A DNA stretch of 58,560 nucleotides from Mycobacterium sp. 1164985.4. Lineage in GTDB: Bacteria; Actinomycetota; Actinomycetes; Mycobacteriales; Mycobacteriaceae. The first letter of the stretch is position 1. The number at the start of each line of letters is the position of its first letter. Under the pieces are notes generated by a model, which ran no database searches, was not told the DNA's origin, and worked only from the letters and a program-made list of their open reading frames with translations. Shown in pieces: positions 25,117-33,547 of this stretch. The stretch spans positions 1-58,560 of the forward strand of contig NZ_LZMD01000101.1 in NCBI RefSeq assembly GCF_001668575.1, read 5' to 3'. Both the position numbers and the translations under genes were made by a program.

Positions 25117-25820
25117 GCTTCCGAGGCGGGGTGGACGGCGGGACGGGTGTCGGTGATGACGTTGGTGGTGATGCCCGGTTTGGGTAGGGCGACCCCAATC
25201 AGGCAGTCGCGGGTGATGATCTCGGCGAGCTGCTTCTCGGTCCAGTCCTCGGTGCCCGCGGGACGCATGGGCATCACCATGAACCGGTGTTTCTGATTGG
25301 AGTCCTGCACGCGCACCGTGACCTCGTCGGGCAGATACAGGCCGAACTCCGCCAGTACCTGACGCGGCCAGCGGACCATGCGCCTGCGGTAGTTGGGCGT
25401 GCGATACCACTCCGGCGAGTTGCCCAGGATGGGCCGGGGATAACAAGAGCACAGGGCGCACACGATCACGTTGTGCAGTGTCGTTGTGTCCTCGAGGATT
25501 TCGAAAGCTGTGAAGTCGCTGGGTGTTCCGAACCCCGTGGGCTCCATCCAGTCGACGCCGACCTCCTTGCTGGCGGTCATGGGTTCGGCCAACGCAAGCT
25601 TCTTGAATTCCGGATCCAGCCACGCCCTGGCCACCAGCGTCGCGGCGGGAGTGGGCCCGATCTGTTCGGCGAACTCGGTGAAGCGGCGGTGCTCCTCGGC
25701 GGTGAAGATGCCCTTCTCGATACACAGTTCACGCAAGGCGATCTCGAGCACCTCGAAGTCGGTGATCTCGTCGACCATCGGCGCGACGGTGCGGTCGTGG
25801 TCGTGGTCGTGGTGTGTCAT
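25113..25820 (-). CDS. nitrile hydratase alpha / thiocyanate hydrolase gamma-like metalloenzyme subunit
   Basis: A 235-residue subunit of the NHase/SCNase family. The metal claw is VCALCSC at residues 120-126, followed by YPRPILG, YRRRMVRWPRQVLAEFG, VRVQDSNQKHRFMVMPMRPAGTEDW and ITRDCLIGV, all family consensus. Known enzymes have VCTLCSC (cobalt) or VCSLCSC (iron); Ala at this position is unusual. The N-terminus MTHHDHDHDR is a His/Asp metal-binding-like string. ATG 25820 is coupled to the beta-like stop by ATGA. Function, nitrile, thiocyanate or another C-N/C-S substrate, is undecided. Confidence 0.85.
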   Translation of the reverse strand: MTHHDHDHDRTVAPMVDEITDFEVLEIALRELCIEKGIFTAEEHRRFTEFAEQIGPTPAATLVARAWLDPEFKKLALAEPMTASKEVGVDWMEPTGFGTPSDFTAFEILEDTTTLHNVIVCALCSCYPRPILGNSPEWYRTPNYRRRMVRWPRQVLAEFGLYLPDEVTVRVQDSNQKHRFMVMPMRPAGTEDWTEKQLAEIITRDCLIGVALPKPGITTNVITDTRPAVHPASEA

Positions 25821-26653
25821 TTGGCGGCCTCCAGCCAGTGCTCGGGAATCTCGGTCTGTATGACGTCGTCGCCGGTGCCGGTGTAGCCGTGCCACAACTC
25901 CGACATGTTGAACCGCACGACGTAGAACCATTCCGGTTTGGCCGGGCGGTCCCAGGTCTCGTCCTCGGCCGCCGGGCTTTCGTACGCGACGGTCGCGATC
26001 TCGCCGCGCGCCCCGCGCACGTACTCCGGGGTCCGGGTGTAGAAGATGACCGGCAGTTCGCGCACGATGACCGCGTCGCCGACCTTGAACTTCGGATCGC
26101 CGGCCTGCCCGGCATACACCTGCGGGTCGCCCTTGCCCACCGCGTGCTTGTGATGGGCGTTGCGTCTGACGTCCGACCCGTCGCCCTCGAATTTGGGCTT
26201 GGCTTCCAACTTCTTGCCCGCCAAACCGCCCTCGTAGCGCGCCTTGACCTCGGCCATCCGTTCGCTCAACTCGGTCAGGCCGATGTGATGCTTCTCGACG
26301 AGGACCCGAGCGACGGCCAACAGCCAGCGGCCGTAATACGGAAGCCCCAGATACTCGGCCCTGCCCACGTCGACGTTGCCGATGCGGCGGCGTTCCTCGG
26401 AGAGCCAGATGCCGCGCCAGGCCAGCACTTCGCAGATGACGTACGTCATGTGCTCCCAGAGCTCGTACTGCTTGTTCTCGTACTTCATCGGCGCGTCCGG
26501 TTCACCGCCGACGTCATGGACGGGTTTGAGATATGCGGTGATCCGGTTGTGGTCGAGGAGATCCGGTGTCGGCGCATCCGGCAGTTCGGGATAGGCCGAC
26601 TTCAGCCGGGCCACCAGTTCGAGTTGTGCTGCTCGCTCGGCCGCCGTGCTCAT
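25817..26653 (-). CDS. nitrile hydratase beta-like subunit with SH3 domain
   Basis: A 278-residue subunit. The N-terminal helical half contains YENKQYELWEHMTYVICEVLAWRGI and LGLPYYGRWLLAVARVLVEKHHIGLTELSERM (Tyr-Tyr, Arg-Trp pattern of NHase beta), then an unusual charged insertion (KARYEGGLAGKKLEAKPKFEGDG), and a C-terminal SH3-like barrel FKVGDAVIVRELPVIFYTRTPEYVRGARGEI with RFNMSELWHGYTG. It should pair with the alpha subunit and complete the active site. ATG 26653 opens MSTAAERAAQLEL with AAGGGAA upstream; its stop overlaps the alpha start. Confidence 0.82.
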   Translation of the reverse strand: MSTAAERAAQLELVARLKSAYPELPDAPTPDLLDHNRITAYLKPVHDVGGEPDAPMKYENKQYELWEHMTYVICEVLAWRGIWLSEERRRIGNVDVGRAEYLGLPYYGRWLLAVARVLVEKHHIGLTELSERMAEVKARYEGGLAGKKLEAKPKFEGDGSDVRRNAHHKHAVGKGDPQVYAGQAGDPKFKVGDAVIVRELPVIFYTRTPEYVRGARGEIATVAYESPAAEDETWDRPAKPEWFYVVRFNMSELWHGYTGTGDDVIQTEIPEHWLEAAK

Positions 26654-27034
26654 GACGATTCCCTTCGTAAGCCCGGCGCAGACGCGCACGGTGCAGCTCG
26701 GTGGTTCTCATGAGACGGGGTGATGGTGATTCGGACCTGCGGGTCATCCTCGGCTAGGGATTCGCGCGCGATAGCGATATCCGCCACCGGCACCTCCGCT
26801 GCTGCGAACCGACCCCGTCGGCTGACTTTAACCCCGAAATCGCGTCGCCGCAGGCAAACCAGGGCGCCGGCTCCCGCTTGATCTCGCGAGGCGACGGGTT
26901 TGCACTGTCGCACATGATGTTTGGGTCGGCGCGGTTGGAGGGTCGGGGCTGGTCGTCGGCTATGTCGGGGCAACAACGCGAAATTGACGCGTGTGGTACC
27001 CCCAGCGGTTGGGTGCAGGGGTCAGAATGAGTAG
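26654..27034. promoter_or_regulatory. 381-bp divergent control region (nitrile-hydratase-like operon / FUSC gene)
   Basis: This gap separates two divergent units and should hold both promoters. A CAGAAT -10-like box (27023-27028) precedes GTG 27035 by 6 nt. On the minus strand a 45-codon frame from GTG 26787 (GGAGG at good spacing) ends at TGA 26650-26652 overlapping the beta-subunit start codon; its codon third positions are less GC-biased than neighbours and it has TTA and CTA codons, so it is weakly supported. No riboswitch or repeat was recognised. Confidence 0.4.
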
Positions 27035-29023
27035 GTGAGCACCCGCAGCAGGGTCATCGACGCCCTCCGGCCGGCCATGCCCGAACCCGGGGCCGTCTGC
27101 CGGAGCCTGCTCGGCGTGCTGGCGGTCGCGTCGATCACACTGCTGTGGAATTCGGGTGCGACCGCTGTGTGGGTGGCCGGTGCGGCGGCGGTGGCGGGCG
27201 CTGTCGCGCTGCAGGACAGTCCCGGCGGCCGGATCGCCCGCGTGCTGATCGTGACCGCGCAGATGAGCGCGGCGGTCTTCATCGGGGCCCTGCTCTCCTC
27301 GTTCGACGTCGCGTTCGTCGCCGCGCTCGCCGTGTGGTGCTTCGGGGCGGGCCTGCAGTGGGCGGTCGGCAACAATGCGGGACTCGTGGCCGCCGCCGGC
27401 GGCGCCCTGCTGGCCATCGCTCCTCCGCTCGCGCCAACCGCGTCGTCGGTCCTCATCCCGACAGCCTTGACGATCGCCGCGGGTGCCCTGCAGGCCGGGC
27501 TGATCGCGGTGTGGCCGCCGCAGCGGTGGCGGGCTCAGCGGGGGGCCCTCGCCGAGGCGTACGGGGCACTTGCCGCGGATGCGCGCCAGGCCGCCGAGCA
27601 CGACGAGACGCCTGAGGGTACGCCGCTGTTGCCGTCGCTGCGCGATGCCTTCATCGACACGCAGGCCAGCCGTCGACCCGAGGCGTACCGAGGCGGGCAC
27701 CGGCTGCCCGAACGGATCATGGCGACGCTGCGCACGCTGCGCGGCACGCCGGTGGGCCAGCGCGACGACGTCTCCCGAATGCTGGCCGCCGCGGCCGAGG
27801 TGATGGCCGCGATCGCCGACCACACCCATGTCGCGAGGCGCAACGCCGAGCACGGACTGGTTCGCTTGGATGCCGCGGTGGCTGCGCTGCACGACCCGGA
27901 AAACCCTGATGTCAAACGGCTTTCGCAGCAGCTTCACGAAGCGGCGGAGTTGCGGTTTCCGGATCTGTTCCGGCCGGACGTGATCAGTCCCGCCCGTGCG
28001 GCACTGACCACCGTCCGCTCGCACCTGACGTTGACGTCGCCGCTGCTGCGTCACGCCATCCGGTTGTCCGCGGCCGTCGCGGTCGCCGCGTGCGCGGACC
28101 GGTTCGCACCCGTCGCGCACGGCTACTGGATCGCGCTGACCGTGCTGATGGTGTTGCGCCCCGAGACCGCCCACACCTACACCCGATGCGTCGGCCGACT
28201 GGCGGGCATCGCCACCGGCGTTGTCGTCGCGTCGGTCATCGTGATGCTGGTGCACCCCACGGGGTGGATAGCCGCCGCGGTGGCCACGCTGTGCCTCGCC
28301 GCGACGTATGCCGCGACCAGGACGGGCTACATCGCCACCAGCGCCGCCCTGGCCGCGGCGGTCGTCTTCCTTCTCGAGATCGACGCGGTCACCTCGGGGG
28401 CGACGCTCGAGGACCGGCTGTTCTCGATCGTCGTCGGCGGCGGGCTGGCGGTCGTGGCGCACGTCGCGCTGCCGGACCACGCGCTGACGCGGTTGCACCA
28501 CCGCGCCGGTGAACTGCTGAAGACCGAAATCGATTACGCCGCAACGGTGGTCAGGGCCTATGTCCATCCGCTCGACCATCCGAGCGACGCGGTGTCATCG
28601 GCGTGGCAGCACGCATACCGCGCCCGCGCTGGGTTCGAGGCCGCGTCGGGTGCCACCCGGATGGAGTCGCGGGAGCTGCGTCGCTGGTTGCGTTCGTACC
28701 GCACCGCGCTCAACGCCGTCACCATCTCGTGCACCGCACTGGAGGCCAACCTGCCGAACCGTCCACCGGCGACGTTGACCCCCGAATTCATTGCCGCCGT
28801 CGACGATTTCGTCGACGCGCTGCGGGGAGCGCCGCCGAATCCGGGGACACCGTGGACCGTGGACCTCGGGGCGTTGACCGCGGCCAATCAGCAGGTGCGC
28901 GAGAAGGCCGAAGGACTCACCGGCGACAACGGGGCCGCACGCGTCCTGGTGTCCGAGATCGCCGCGATCACGCGCAGCCTGTCGGGTATCGCCACTATCC
29001 GCGAGCCCACTTCGGCTGGATGA
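27035..29023 (+). CDS. FUSC-family membrane transporter
   Basis: A 662-residue protein with two membrane blocks of about six helices each (residues ~23-165 and ~343-470), separated and followed by soluble segments, the layout of FUSC/aromatic-acid-exporter proteins. The second block contains the signature YWIALTVLMVLRPETAHTYTRCVGRLAGIATG. It probably exports aromatic or other organic acids; the substrate is unknown. GTG 27035 is the start. The 3' end overlaps the thioesterase gene on the other strand by 29 bp. Confidence 0.85.
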   Translation: MSTRSRVIDALRPAMPEPGAVCRSLLGVLAVASITLLWNSGATAVWVAGAAAVAGAVALQDSPGGRIARVLIVTAQMSAAVFIGALLSSFDVAFVAALAVWCFGAGLQWAVGNNAGLVAAAGGALLAIAPPLAPTASSVLIPTALTIAAGALQAGLIAVWPPQRWRAQRGALAEAYGALAADARQAAEHDETPEGTPLLPSLRDAFIDTQASRRPEAYRGGHRLPERIMATLRTLRGTPVGQRDDVSRMLAAAAEVMAAIADHTHVARRNAEHGLVRLDAAVAALHDPENPDVKRLSQQLHEAAELRFPDLFRPDVISPARAALTTVRSHLTLTSPLLRHAIRLSAAVAVAACADRFAPVAHGYWIALTVLMVLRPETAHTYTRCVGRLAGIATGVVVASVIVMLVHPTGWIAAAVATLCLAATYAATRTGYIATSAALAAAVVFLLEIDAVTSGATLEDRLFSIVVGGGLAVVAHVALPDHALTRLHHRAGELLKTEIDYAATVVRAYVHPLDHPSDAVSSAWQHAYRARAGFEAASGATRMESRELRRWLRSYRTALNAVTISCTALEANLPNRPPATLTPEFIAAVDDFVDALRGAPPNPGTPWTVDLGALTAANQQVREKAEGLTGDNGAARVLVSEIAAITRSLSGIATIREPTSAG

Positions 29024-29621
29024 ACACGCCTTCGGCCTCGACGGTGACGCCTTCGTCGTCGGAGAGGTAACCCGTCGCGTACGACTTGATGCCCTCGGTC
29101 CTGGTGATCGTTGCCTCTGCGTGCAGCCGCCCCAGTCGCGTCGGGCGCAGATAGCGCAACGTGATGGTGCCCGTGAACCGGGGGCTCGCCGCGCTGGCGG
29201 CGACCTCGCCGAGGACGTGGTCGAGGATCAGCGCCGAAATCCCGCCGTGGACATGTCCCGGCGGGCCCTCGTAGGCCGCGCCGAGCTCGAAATCGGTGTA
29301 GACGCCTCCGTGGTCGTCGTGCTCGATGGTCAGCGGCGGCGCGACCGGGTTGCGAAGCCCGATCACGGGATTCCCCCACGGCAGCTGGTCACCCTCGGAG
29401 GTGAACCGCACGCCGAATGCACCGTCGATCTGCCGCGACCGCAGCGCGGCTGTCGCACTGTCGATCTGTTCGCGGACCGCCGCGACCGTGTCGCCGTCGA
29501 CTTCGGTGCGGATCGTCGCGTCGATCAGCCCCCGAACCGATTCGGCCAGCGGGCCGTAAACGCCGCGCAGCCGGTCGATCTCGGCCCCCGACACGTTCCC
29601 GATGTCGGTGAACTTTACCAC
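28995..29621 (-). CDS. hotdog-fold thioesterase (PaaI family)
   Basis: A 208-residue protein with the hotdog signature GPPGHVHGGISALILDHVLGEVAASA, in which the HVHGG(I) loop and the following helix with Asp form the PaaI-type acyl-CoA thioesterase site, preceded by DFELGAAYEG and followed by FTGTITLRYLRPTRLGRLHAEA. The N-terminal ~95 residues are an added helical segment. It likely hydrolyses a CoA thioester in the cytoplasm. GTG 29621 has a perfect KstR-type motif 9-22 nt upstream, suggesting membership of the cholesterol/lipid regulon. Confidence 0.88.
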   Translation of the reverse strand: MVKFTDIGNVSGAEIDRLRGVYGPLAESVRGLIDATIRTEVDGDTVAAVREQIDSATAALRSRQIDGAFGVRFTSEGDQLPWGNPVIGLRNPVAPPLTIEHDDHGGVYTDFELGAAYEGPPGHVHGGISALILDHVLGEVAASAASPRFTGTITLRYLRPTRLGRLHAEATITRTEGIKSYATGYLSDDEGVTVEAEGVFIQPKWARG

Positions 29622-29629
29622 GCAAGCAC

Positions 29630-29643
29630 TAGAACACGTTCCA
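29630..29643. promoter_or_regulatory. candidate KstR operator before the thioesterase gene
   Basis: TAGAACACGTTCCA fits TNNAACNNGTTNNA at every fixed position, and the symmetry extends outward (ACT...AGT). It sits 9-22 nt upstream of GTG 29621, over the likely transcription start. Together with the site at 18946 it is the second perfect match in the window. Confidence 0.6.
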
Positions 29644-29747
29644 GTAAGGGTTGTCGAATCGCCCGCGGGTGAGTGGGACGCACGGGCGGTCGCGGGGCGA
29701 GGCGTGCGTCACAGTCACCGCGAAGGCCGCATGAGATTACCTATCTT

Positions 29748-29769
29748 TTCGTAGTCATCTGTCTACGAA
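29748..29769. promoter_or_regulatory. TetR operator over the -35 of its own gene
   Basis: Perfect 7-bp inverted repeat TTCGTAG (29748-29754) / CTACGAA (29763-29769) with an 8-nt spacer. A -10 TAGGCT at 29776-29781 ends 6 nt before ATG 29788, so the repeat covers the -35 and spacer of a leaderless promoter. This geometry is typical of TetR autorepression. Confidence 0.65.
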
Positions 29770-29787
29770 GTGCCTTAGGCTGCTCGT

Positions 29788-30378
29788 ATGGCAGCGCGTG
29801 CACACAGCGCCGACCCGCGCGCAGAGCGGGTCCGCGCGCTTCTCCGGGATGCGGCGTTCGCGCTCGCACACGAGCGAGCGGTCGACGGGTTGACCGTCGG
29901 CGACGTCGTGGCGCGTGCCGGCGTCAGCAGGCAGGTGTTCTACCAGCACTTCACCGACCGCGACGACGCCGTCGCGACGGCGGTCACCGTCGCATTCGCG
30001 GCCGCGACCGCCGACATCGGCGGCGACGCCCGCGCCCGCATCCTGCGCCTGTTCGACTTCGTCGCCGAACACCGCGCGGTGTACCGCCACGTCGTCTCCA
30101 GCACGGTGGCCCAACGGGTCGTCGCGGCGTTCCGCGCCGAGCTGACGCCGGCGTGCGAGGAGATGGCCTCCGCCGCCATGCCCGCGGTGACCGCGATCGC
30201 CGGGGTGGCTCCCGAGGCCGTGATTCGGTTCCTGGTCGGCGGCTTCACCGAGGTGCTGCGTTCGTGGATGGACGACCCGAGCGCCACCGACCTCGGCGAC
30301 CGCGTGCGCGCCGCACTGGACACCGTCAACGCCCTGCTGGGCGTTCCCGAACATTCGAGAGGTTCACGTCATGGGTAA
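29788..30378 (+). CDS. TetR/AcrR-family transcriptional repressor
   Basis: A 196-residue regulator. Residues ~14-60 are the TetR helix-turn-helix domain (RALLRDAAFALAHERAVDGLTVGDVVARAGVSRQVFYQHFTDRDDAV), followed by an all-helical ligand-binding part. The gene overlaps the downstream membrane-protein gene by 8 bp, so that protein is its likely target, and an inverted repeat just upstream fits autoregulation. Inducer unknown. Confidence 0.93.
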   Translation: MAARAHSADPRAERVRALLRDAAFALAHERAVDGLTVGDVVARAGVSRQVFYQHFTDRDDAVATAVTVAFAAATADIGGDARARILRLFDFVAEHRAVYRHVVSSTVAQRVVAAFRAELTPACEEMASAAMPAVTAIAGVAPEAVIRFLVGGFTEVLRSWMDDPSATDLGDRVRAALDTVNALLGVPEHSRGSRHG

Positions 30379-31429
30379 ACATCACGCCGCCGAGCGTTCC
30401 GGAGTCGGCGACCGCACGGCCGTGCGCATGACCGCGCTGGCCCTGCTCGGCATGACGCTCGTCGTCATCGCGATGATCGCCAGCTATTCGGGCGCGTTCG
30501 CCAAACCGGAGTTGCACGACCTGTCGGTCGCCGTGGCCGGGCCGCCGGAATTCGTCGACGGCCTCCGAGGCAACGACGCACTGACGATCACCGAGGTCGG
30601 CGACGCCGCCGCGGCCCGCCAGCAGGTGTACGAACGCGAGGCCGACGCGGCGTTCGCGGTCGATCCCGCCGGTGTGATGACGACCTATGTCGCGGGCGGC
30701 GGTGGCCGCAGTGTGGCCGCCGCGGCCGAAACCGTCGGGCAGGCGGTCGCTTCCAAGGCGGGCCTGCGCCCCGTCGTCGAAGATGTCGCACCCCCGTCGG
30801 CCGGCGACCCGTCGGGCACCGTCGAGTTCTACGCGGTCATCTTCCTGTCCATCGGCGCGTCGGTCGCGGCGACGGTGCTCGGCAGGTTTGTGGGCACCGT
30901 GCGCACACCCGCCACCCTGGCGCTGCGCACCGTGACCCTGGCCGGGTATTCCGCCCTGCTCGCCGGCGGCGTCACGCTCTACGTCGACGGGATCCTCGGG
31001 GCGTTGGTCGGCCACACGTGGCAGGTCTTCGGCACGCTGTGGCTCTATTCCATGGCCGTCGGCGGGGCGATCACCGGTGTCGCCGCGGCGTTCGGCTCCG
31101 CCGCTTCGTCGGCGTTGACGGGGTTCCTCGTGATCGTCGGCAACGCGGCCGCGGCGGGCCCCGTCGGCCGCCCGCTGCTATCGGAGTTCTACTCCACCTT
31201 CAGCACGATCGTGCCGCAAGGCGCGGGCGTCTCGCTGCTGCGCAGCGCCGTCTACTTCGGTGGCAACGGCGCGCAGACACCGCAGATGACGCTGCTGTTG
31301 TGGGGCGCCGCAGGATGTCTGCTCGCAACCGCCGCAACCGCTGCCCGGGTGAATTATCGTGCGGTGCATGAGCATCTCGCCCGGCGACCAGACCTACTAC
31401 GACCTCGGGTCTTATCACCGGCCGATTGA
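30371..31429 (+). CDS. multi-pass membrane protein (YhgE/Pip- or ABC-2-like)
   Basis: A 352-residue protein: one TM near the N-terminus (ALALLGMTLVVIAMIASYSGAF), an external ~125-residue domain (ELHDLSVAVAGPPEFVDGL...), then five or six TM helices (FYAVIFLSIGASVAATVLG; LAGYSALLAGGVTLYV; LWLYSMAVGGAITGVAAAFG; ALTGFLVIVGNAAAAGPVG; LLLWGAAGCLLATAATAA). This layout matches YhgE/Pip-type or ABC-2-like membrane proteins often regulated by an adjacent TetR. No ATPase gene is nearby. It overlaps TetR by 8 bp and the TPR gene by 62 bp. Confidence 0.78.
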   Translation: MGKHHAAERSGVGDRTAVRMTALALLGMTLVVIAMIASYSGAFAKPELHDLSVAVAGPPEFVDGLRGNDALTITEVGDAAAARQQVYEREADAAFAVDPAGVMTTYVAGGGGRSVAAAAETVGQAVASKAGLRPVVEDVAPPSAGDPSGTVEFYAVIFLSIGASVAATVLGRFVGTVRTPATLALRTVTLAGYSALLAGGVTLYVDGILGALVGHTWQVFGTLWLYSMAVGGAITGVAAAFGSAASSALTGFLVIVGNAAAAGPVGRPLLSEFYSTFSTIVPQGAGVSLLRSAVYFGGNGAQTPQMTLLLWGAAGCLLATAATAARVNYRAVHEHLARRPDLLRPRVLSPAD

Positions 31430-33050
31430 GACACCGTCGCCGCAGGCTCAGGTGTGGTTCGACCGCGGGATGGTCTGGTGCTACGCGTTCAATCACGAGG
31501 AGGCCATCCGCTGCTTCGAGCGCGCGCTCGAACTGGACTCCGGCCTCGCCATCGCCCGCTGGGGCATCGCGTACGCGATCGGACCGAACTACAACAAGGG
31601 CTGGGAGGCCTTCGATTCCGTCGACGCGGCCGCATCGCTGGCCCGCGCCAGGATGGAACTCCAAGTGGCTGTGGGCAACCGAGCATCGCCGGTGGAGCAA
31701 GGCCTGATCGCCGCGCTGCAGGACCGCTTCCCCACCGAGGATCCGGACGACGCCGAAGCGCTGGCAGCCGGGGGTGCGCGCTACGCCGACGCGATGGCGG
31801 CGCTGGCGGAGGCCTACCCCGATGACGTCGACATCCAGGCCCTCGCCGCCGACGCGCTGGTGAACGTGACGGCATGGGCGTTGTGGGACACCAGAACCGG
31901 TGAACCCGCACCCGGCTCGCGGGTTGTGGCGGCCAAGCGGTTCCTCGACGACGCGCTGGCCACCGACGCCGGCCGCGTCCACCCCGGCATCCTGCACCTC
32001 TACCTACACACGATGGAGATGTCGGCGACCCCGCAGGACGCGTTGCCGGCCGCGGATCTACTGCGCGGCCTGGTGCCCGACGCCGGCCATCTGCAGCACA
32101 TGCCGAGCCACATCGACGTGCTGTGCGGCAACTACCGCGACTCGGTGGTCTCGAATCTGGCAGCGGTTCACGTGGATCGGCGGTTCGTCGAACGAGAGGG
32201 CTCGCTGAACTTCTACTCGCTGTACCGAGCGCACAACCTGCACTTCGTGGTGTATTCGGCGATGTTCGAGGGCAATTCGCGCGCCGCGTTCGCTGCCGCC
32301 GACGAGCTGGCTGCCCAGCTGACCCCGGAGCTGCTGGGGATCGAGTCGCCGCCGATGGCCGACTGGCTGGAGGCCTTCGTACCGTTGCGCACGCATGTGC
32401 TGGTCCGGTTCGGCCGCTGGGACGACCTGATCGCCGAACCGCTGCCCGACGACACGGAACTCTATTGCAGCACCGTGGCGACCATCCACTACGGGCGCGG
32501 AGTGGCCCACGCCGCGAAGGGCAACCTGGAACAGGCCCGCGCCGAGCAGGAAGCCTTCGCCGACGCCTACGGCCGCATCCCCGAGAGCCGGTATCTGTTC
32601 AACAACACCGTGCTCGACATCCTCGCAATCGCCGGCGCGATGCTCGACGGCGAGATCGCCTACCGCGCATGCGATTTCGACATCGCTTTTGCGCATCTGC
32701 GACGGGCGATCGAGCTGGACGACGCGTTACCGTACGACGAGCCGTGGGGATGGATGCAGCCCACCCGCCACGCCTACGGCGCGCTGCTGCTCGAGCAGGG
32801 CCGCGTCGAAGAGGCCGCCGCGGTGTACGCCGCTGATCTCGGGCTCGATCCCACGCTGCCCCGGCCGTGCCAGCATCCGAACAACGTATGGAGCCTGCAC
32901 GGTTACCACGAATGCCTGCAGCAGCTGGGCCGCGACGCCGAGGCCGCGATCGTCGGTCAGCAGCTCACACTCGCCGCGGCGCGGGCCGACGTCCCGATCC
33001 GCGCCTCGTGCGCCTGCCGGCTTGAGGTCTCCCCGGCCTGCTGCGACTGA
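31368..33050 (+). CDS. tetratricopeptide-repeat protein
   Basis: A 560-residue cytoplasmic protein with TPR-like units: AQVWFDRGMVWCYAFNHEEAIRCFERALELDSGLAIARWGIAYA near the N-terminus, and FAHLRRAIELDDALPYDEPWGWMQPTRHAYGALLLEQGRVEEAAAVYAADL near the C-terminus. Conserved-looking HPGILHLYLHTMEMS and HLQHMPSHIDVLCGNY give it His-rich motifs that suggest a metal site or enzyme-like core in this family. It ends with several cysteines (CACRLEVSPACCD). ATG 31368 lies inside the previous gene. Function unknown. Confidence 0.8.
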   Translation: MSISPGDQTYYDLGSYHRPIETPSPQAQVWFDRGMVWCYAFNHEEAIRCFERALELDSGLAIARWGIAYAIGPNYNKGWEAFDSVDAAASLARARMELQVAVGNRASPVEQGLIAALQDRFPTEDPDDAEALAAGGARYADAMAALAEAYPDDVDIQALAADALVNVTAWALWDTRTGEPAPGSRVVAAKRFLDDALATDAGRVHPGILHLYLHTMEMSATPQDALPAADLLRGLVPDAGHLQHMPSHIDVLCGNYRDSVVSNLAAVHVDRRFVEREGSLNFYSLYRAHNLHFVVYSAMFEGNSRAAFAAADELAAQLTPELLGIESPPMADWLEAFVPLRTHVLVRFGRWDDLIAEPLPDDTELYCSTVATIHYGRGVAHAAKGNLEQARAEQEAFADAYGRIPESRYLFNNTVLDILAIAGAMLDGEIAYRACDFDIAFAHLRRAIELDDALPYDEPWGWMQPTRHAYGALLLEQGRVEEAAAVYAADLGLDPTLPRPCQHPNNVWSLHGYHECLQQLGRDAEAAIVGQQLTLAAARADVPIRASCACRLEVSPACCD

Positions 33051-33067
33051 TCCGTAGACTCCGAAAC

Positions 33068-33547
33068 GTGGCGCTCAGCGACGACGACCTCGCCCTCCTC
33101 GGCCGCTGCGTCGAGCTGGCGCGCGAAGCGCTCGATGACGGCGACGAGCCGTTCGGCTCGCTTCTCGTCGACGACGCCGGACGCACGCTGTTCGAGGACC
33201 GCAACCGGGTCAAGGACGGCGACCACACCCGCCATCCGGAGTTCGCGATCGCCCGCTGGGCGGCGGCCAACCTGACGCCCGGACAGCGGGCCGTGGCCAC
33301 CGTCTACACCTCGGGTGAGCACTGCCCGATGTGCGCGGCCGCCCACGCCTGGGTCGGGCTCGGTCGCATCGTCTATGCCGCATCCTCGGAGCAGCTGACC
33401 CGCTGGCTGACCGAGTGGGGCGCGCCACCGCCGCCCGTGGCACCGCTGCCGATCACCACGATCGCACCGGGGCTGGAGGTGGACGGACCCGCAGACGGGT
33501 ACAGGGATCAGATGAGGACCCTCTACGAAGCGAAATTCCGGCCGTGA
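33068..33547 (+). CDS. nucleoside/cytosine deaminase-family protein
   Basis: A 159-residue CDA-fold zinc deaminase. The HxE motif is HPEFAIARWAA (zinc His and proton-shuttle Glu), and the PCxxC-type motif is SGEHCPMCAAAHAWVGLGRIVYA. These supply a Zn-bound water for deamination of a base or nucleoside; target unknown. GTG 33068 lies 7 nt after TAGACT (33055-33060), so a leaderless promoter exists even though the TPR gene ends only 17 bp upstream. Its stop overlaps the GH13 start (GTGA). Confidence 0.88.
   Translation: MALSDDDLALLGRCVELAREALDDGDEPFGSLLVDDAGRTLFEDRNRVKDGDHTRHPEFAIARWAAANLTPGQRAVATVYTSGEHCPMCAAAHAWVGLGRIVYAASSEQLTRWLTEWGAPPPPVAPLPITTIAPGLEVDGPADGYRDQMRTLYEAKFRP

Noticed and set aside
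25113..25820. Classical acetonitrile-type iron nitrile hydratase
   Set aside because: Metal motif is CALCSC, gene order is of the cobalt type, and sizes differ; only a family-level call is justified.
26960..28579. Open frame of about 540 codons antisense to the FUSC gene
   Set aside because: Arg/Gly/Asp/His-rich translation with no membrane or domain pattern; shadow of the FUSC coding strand.
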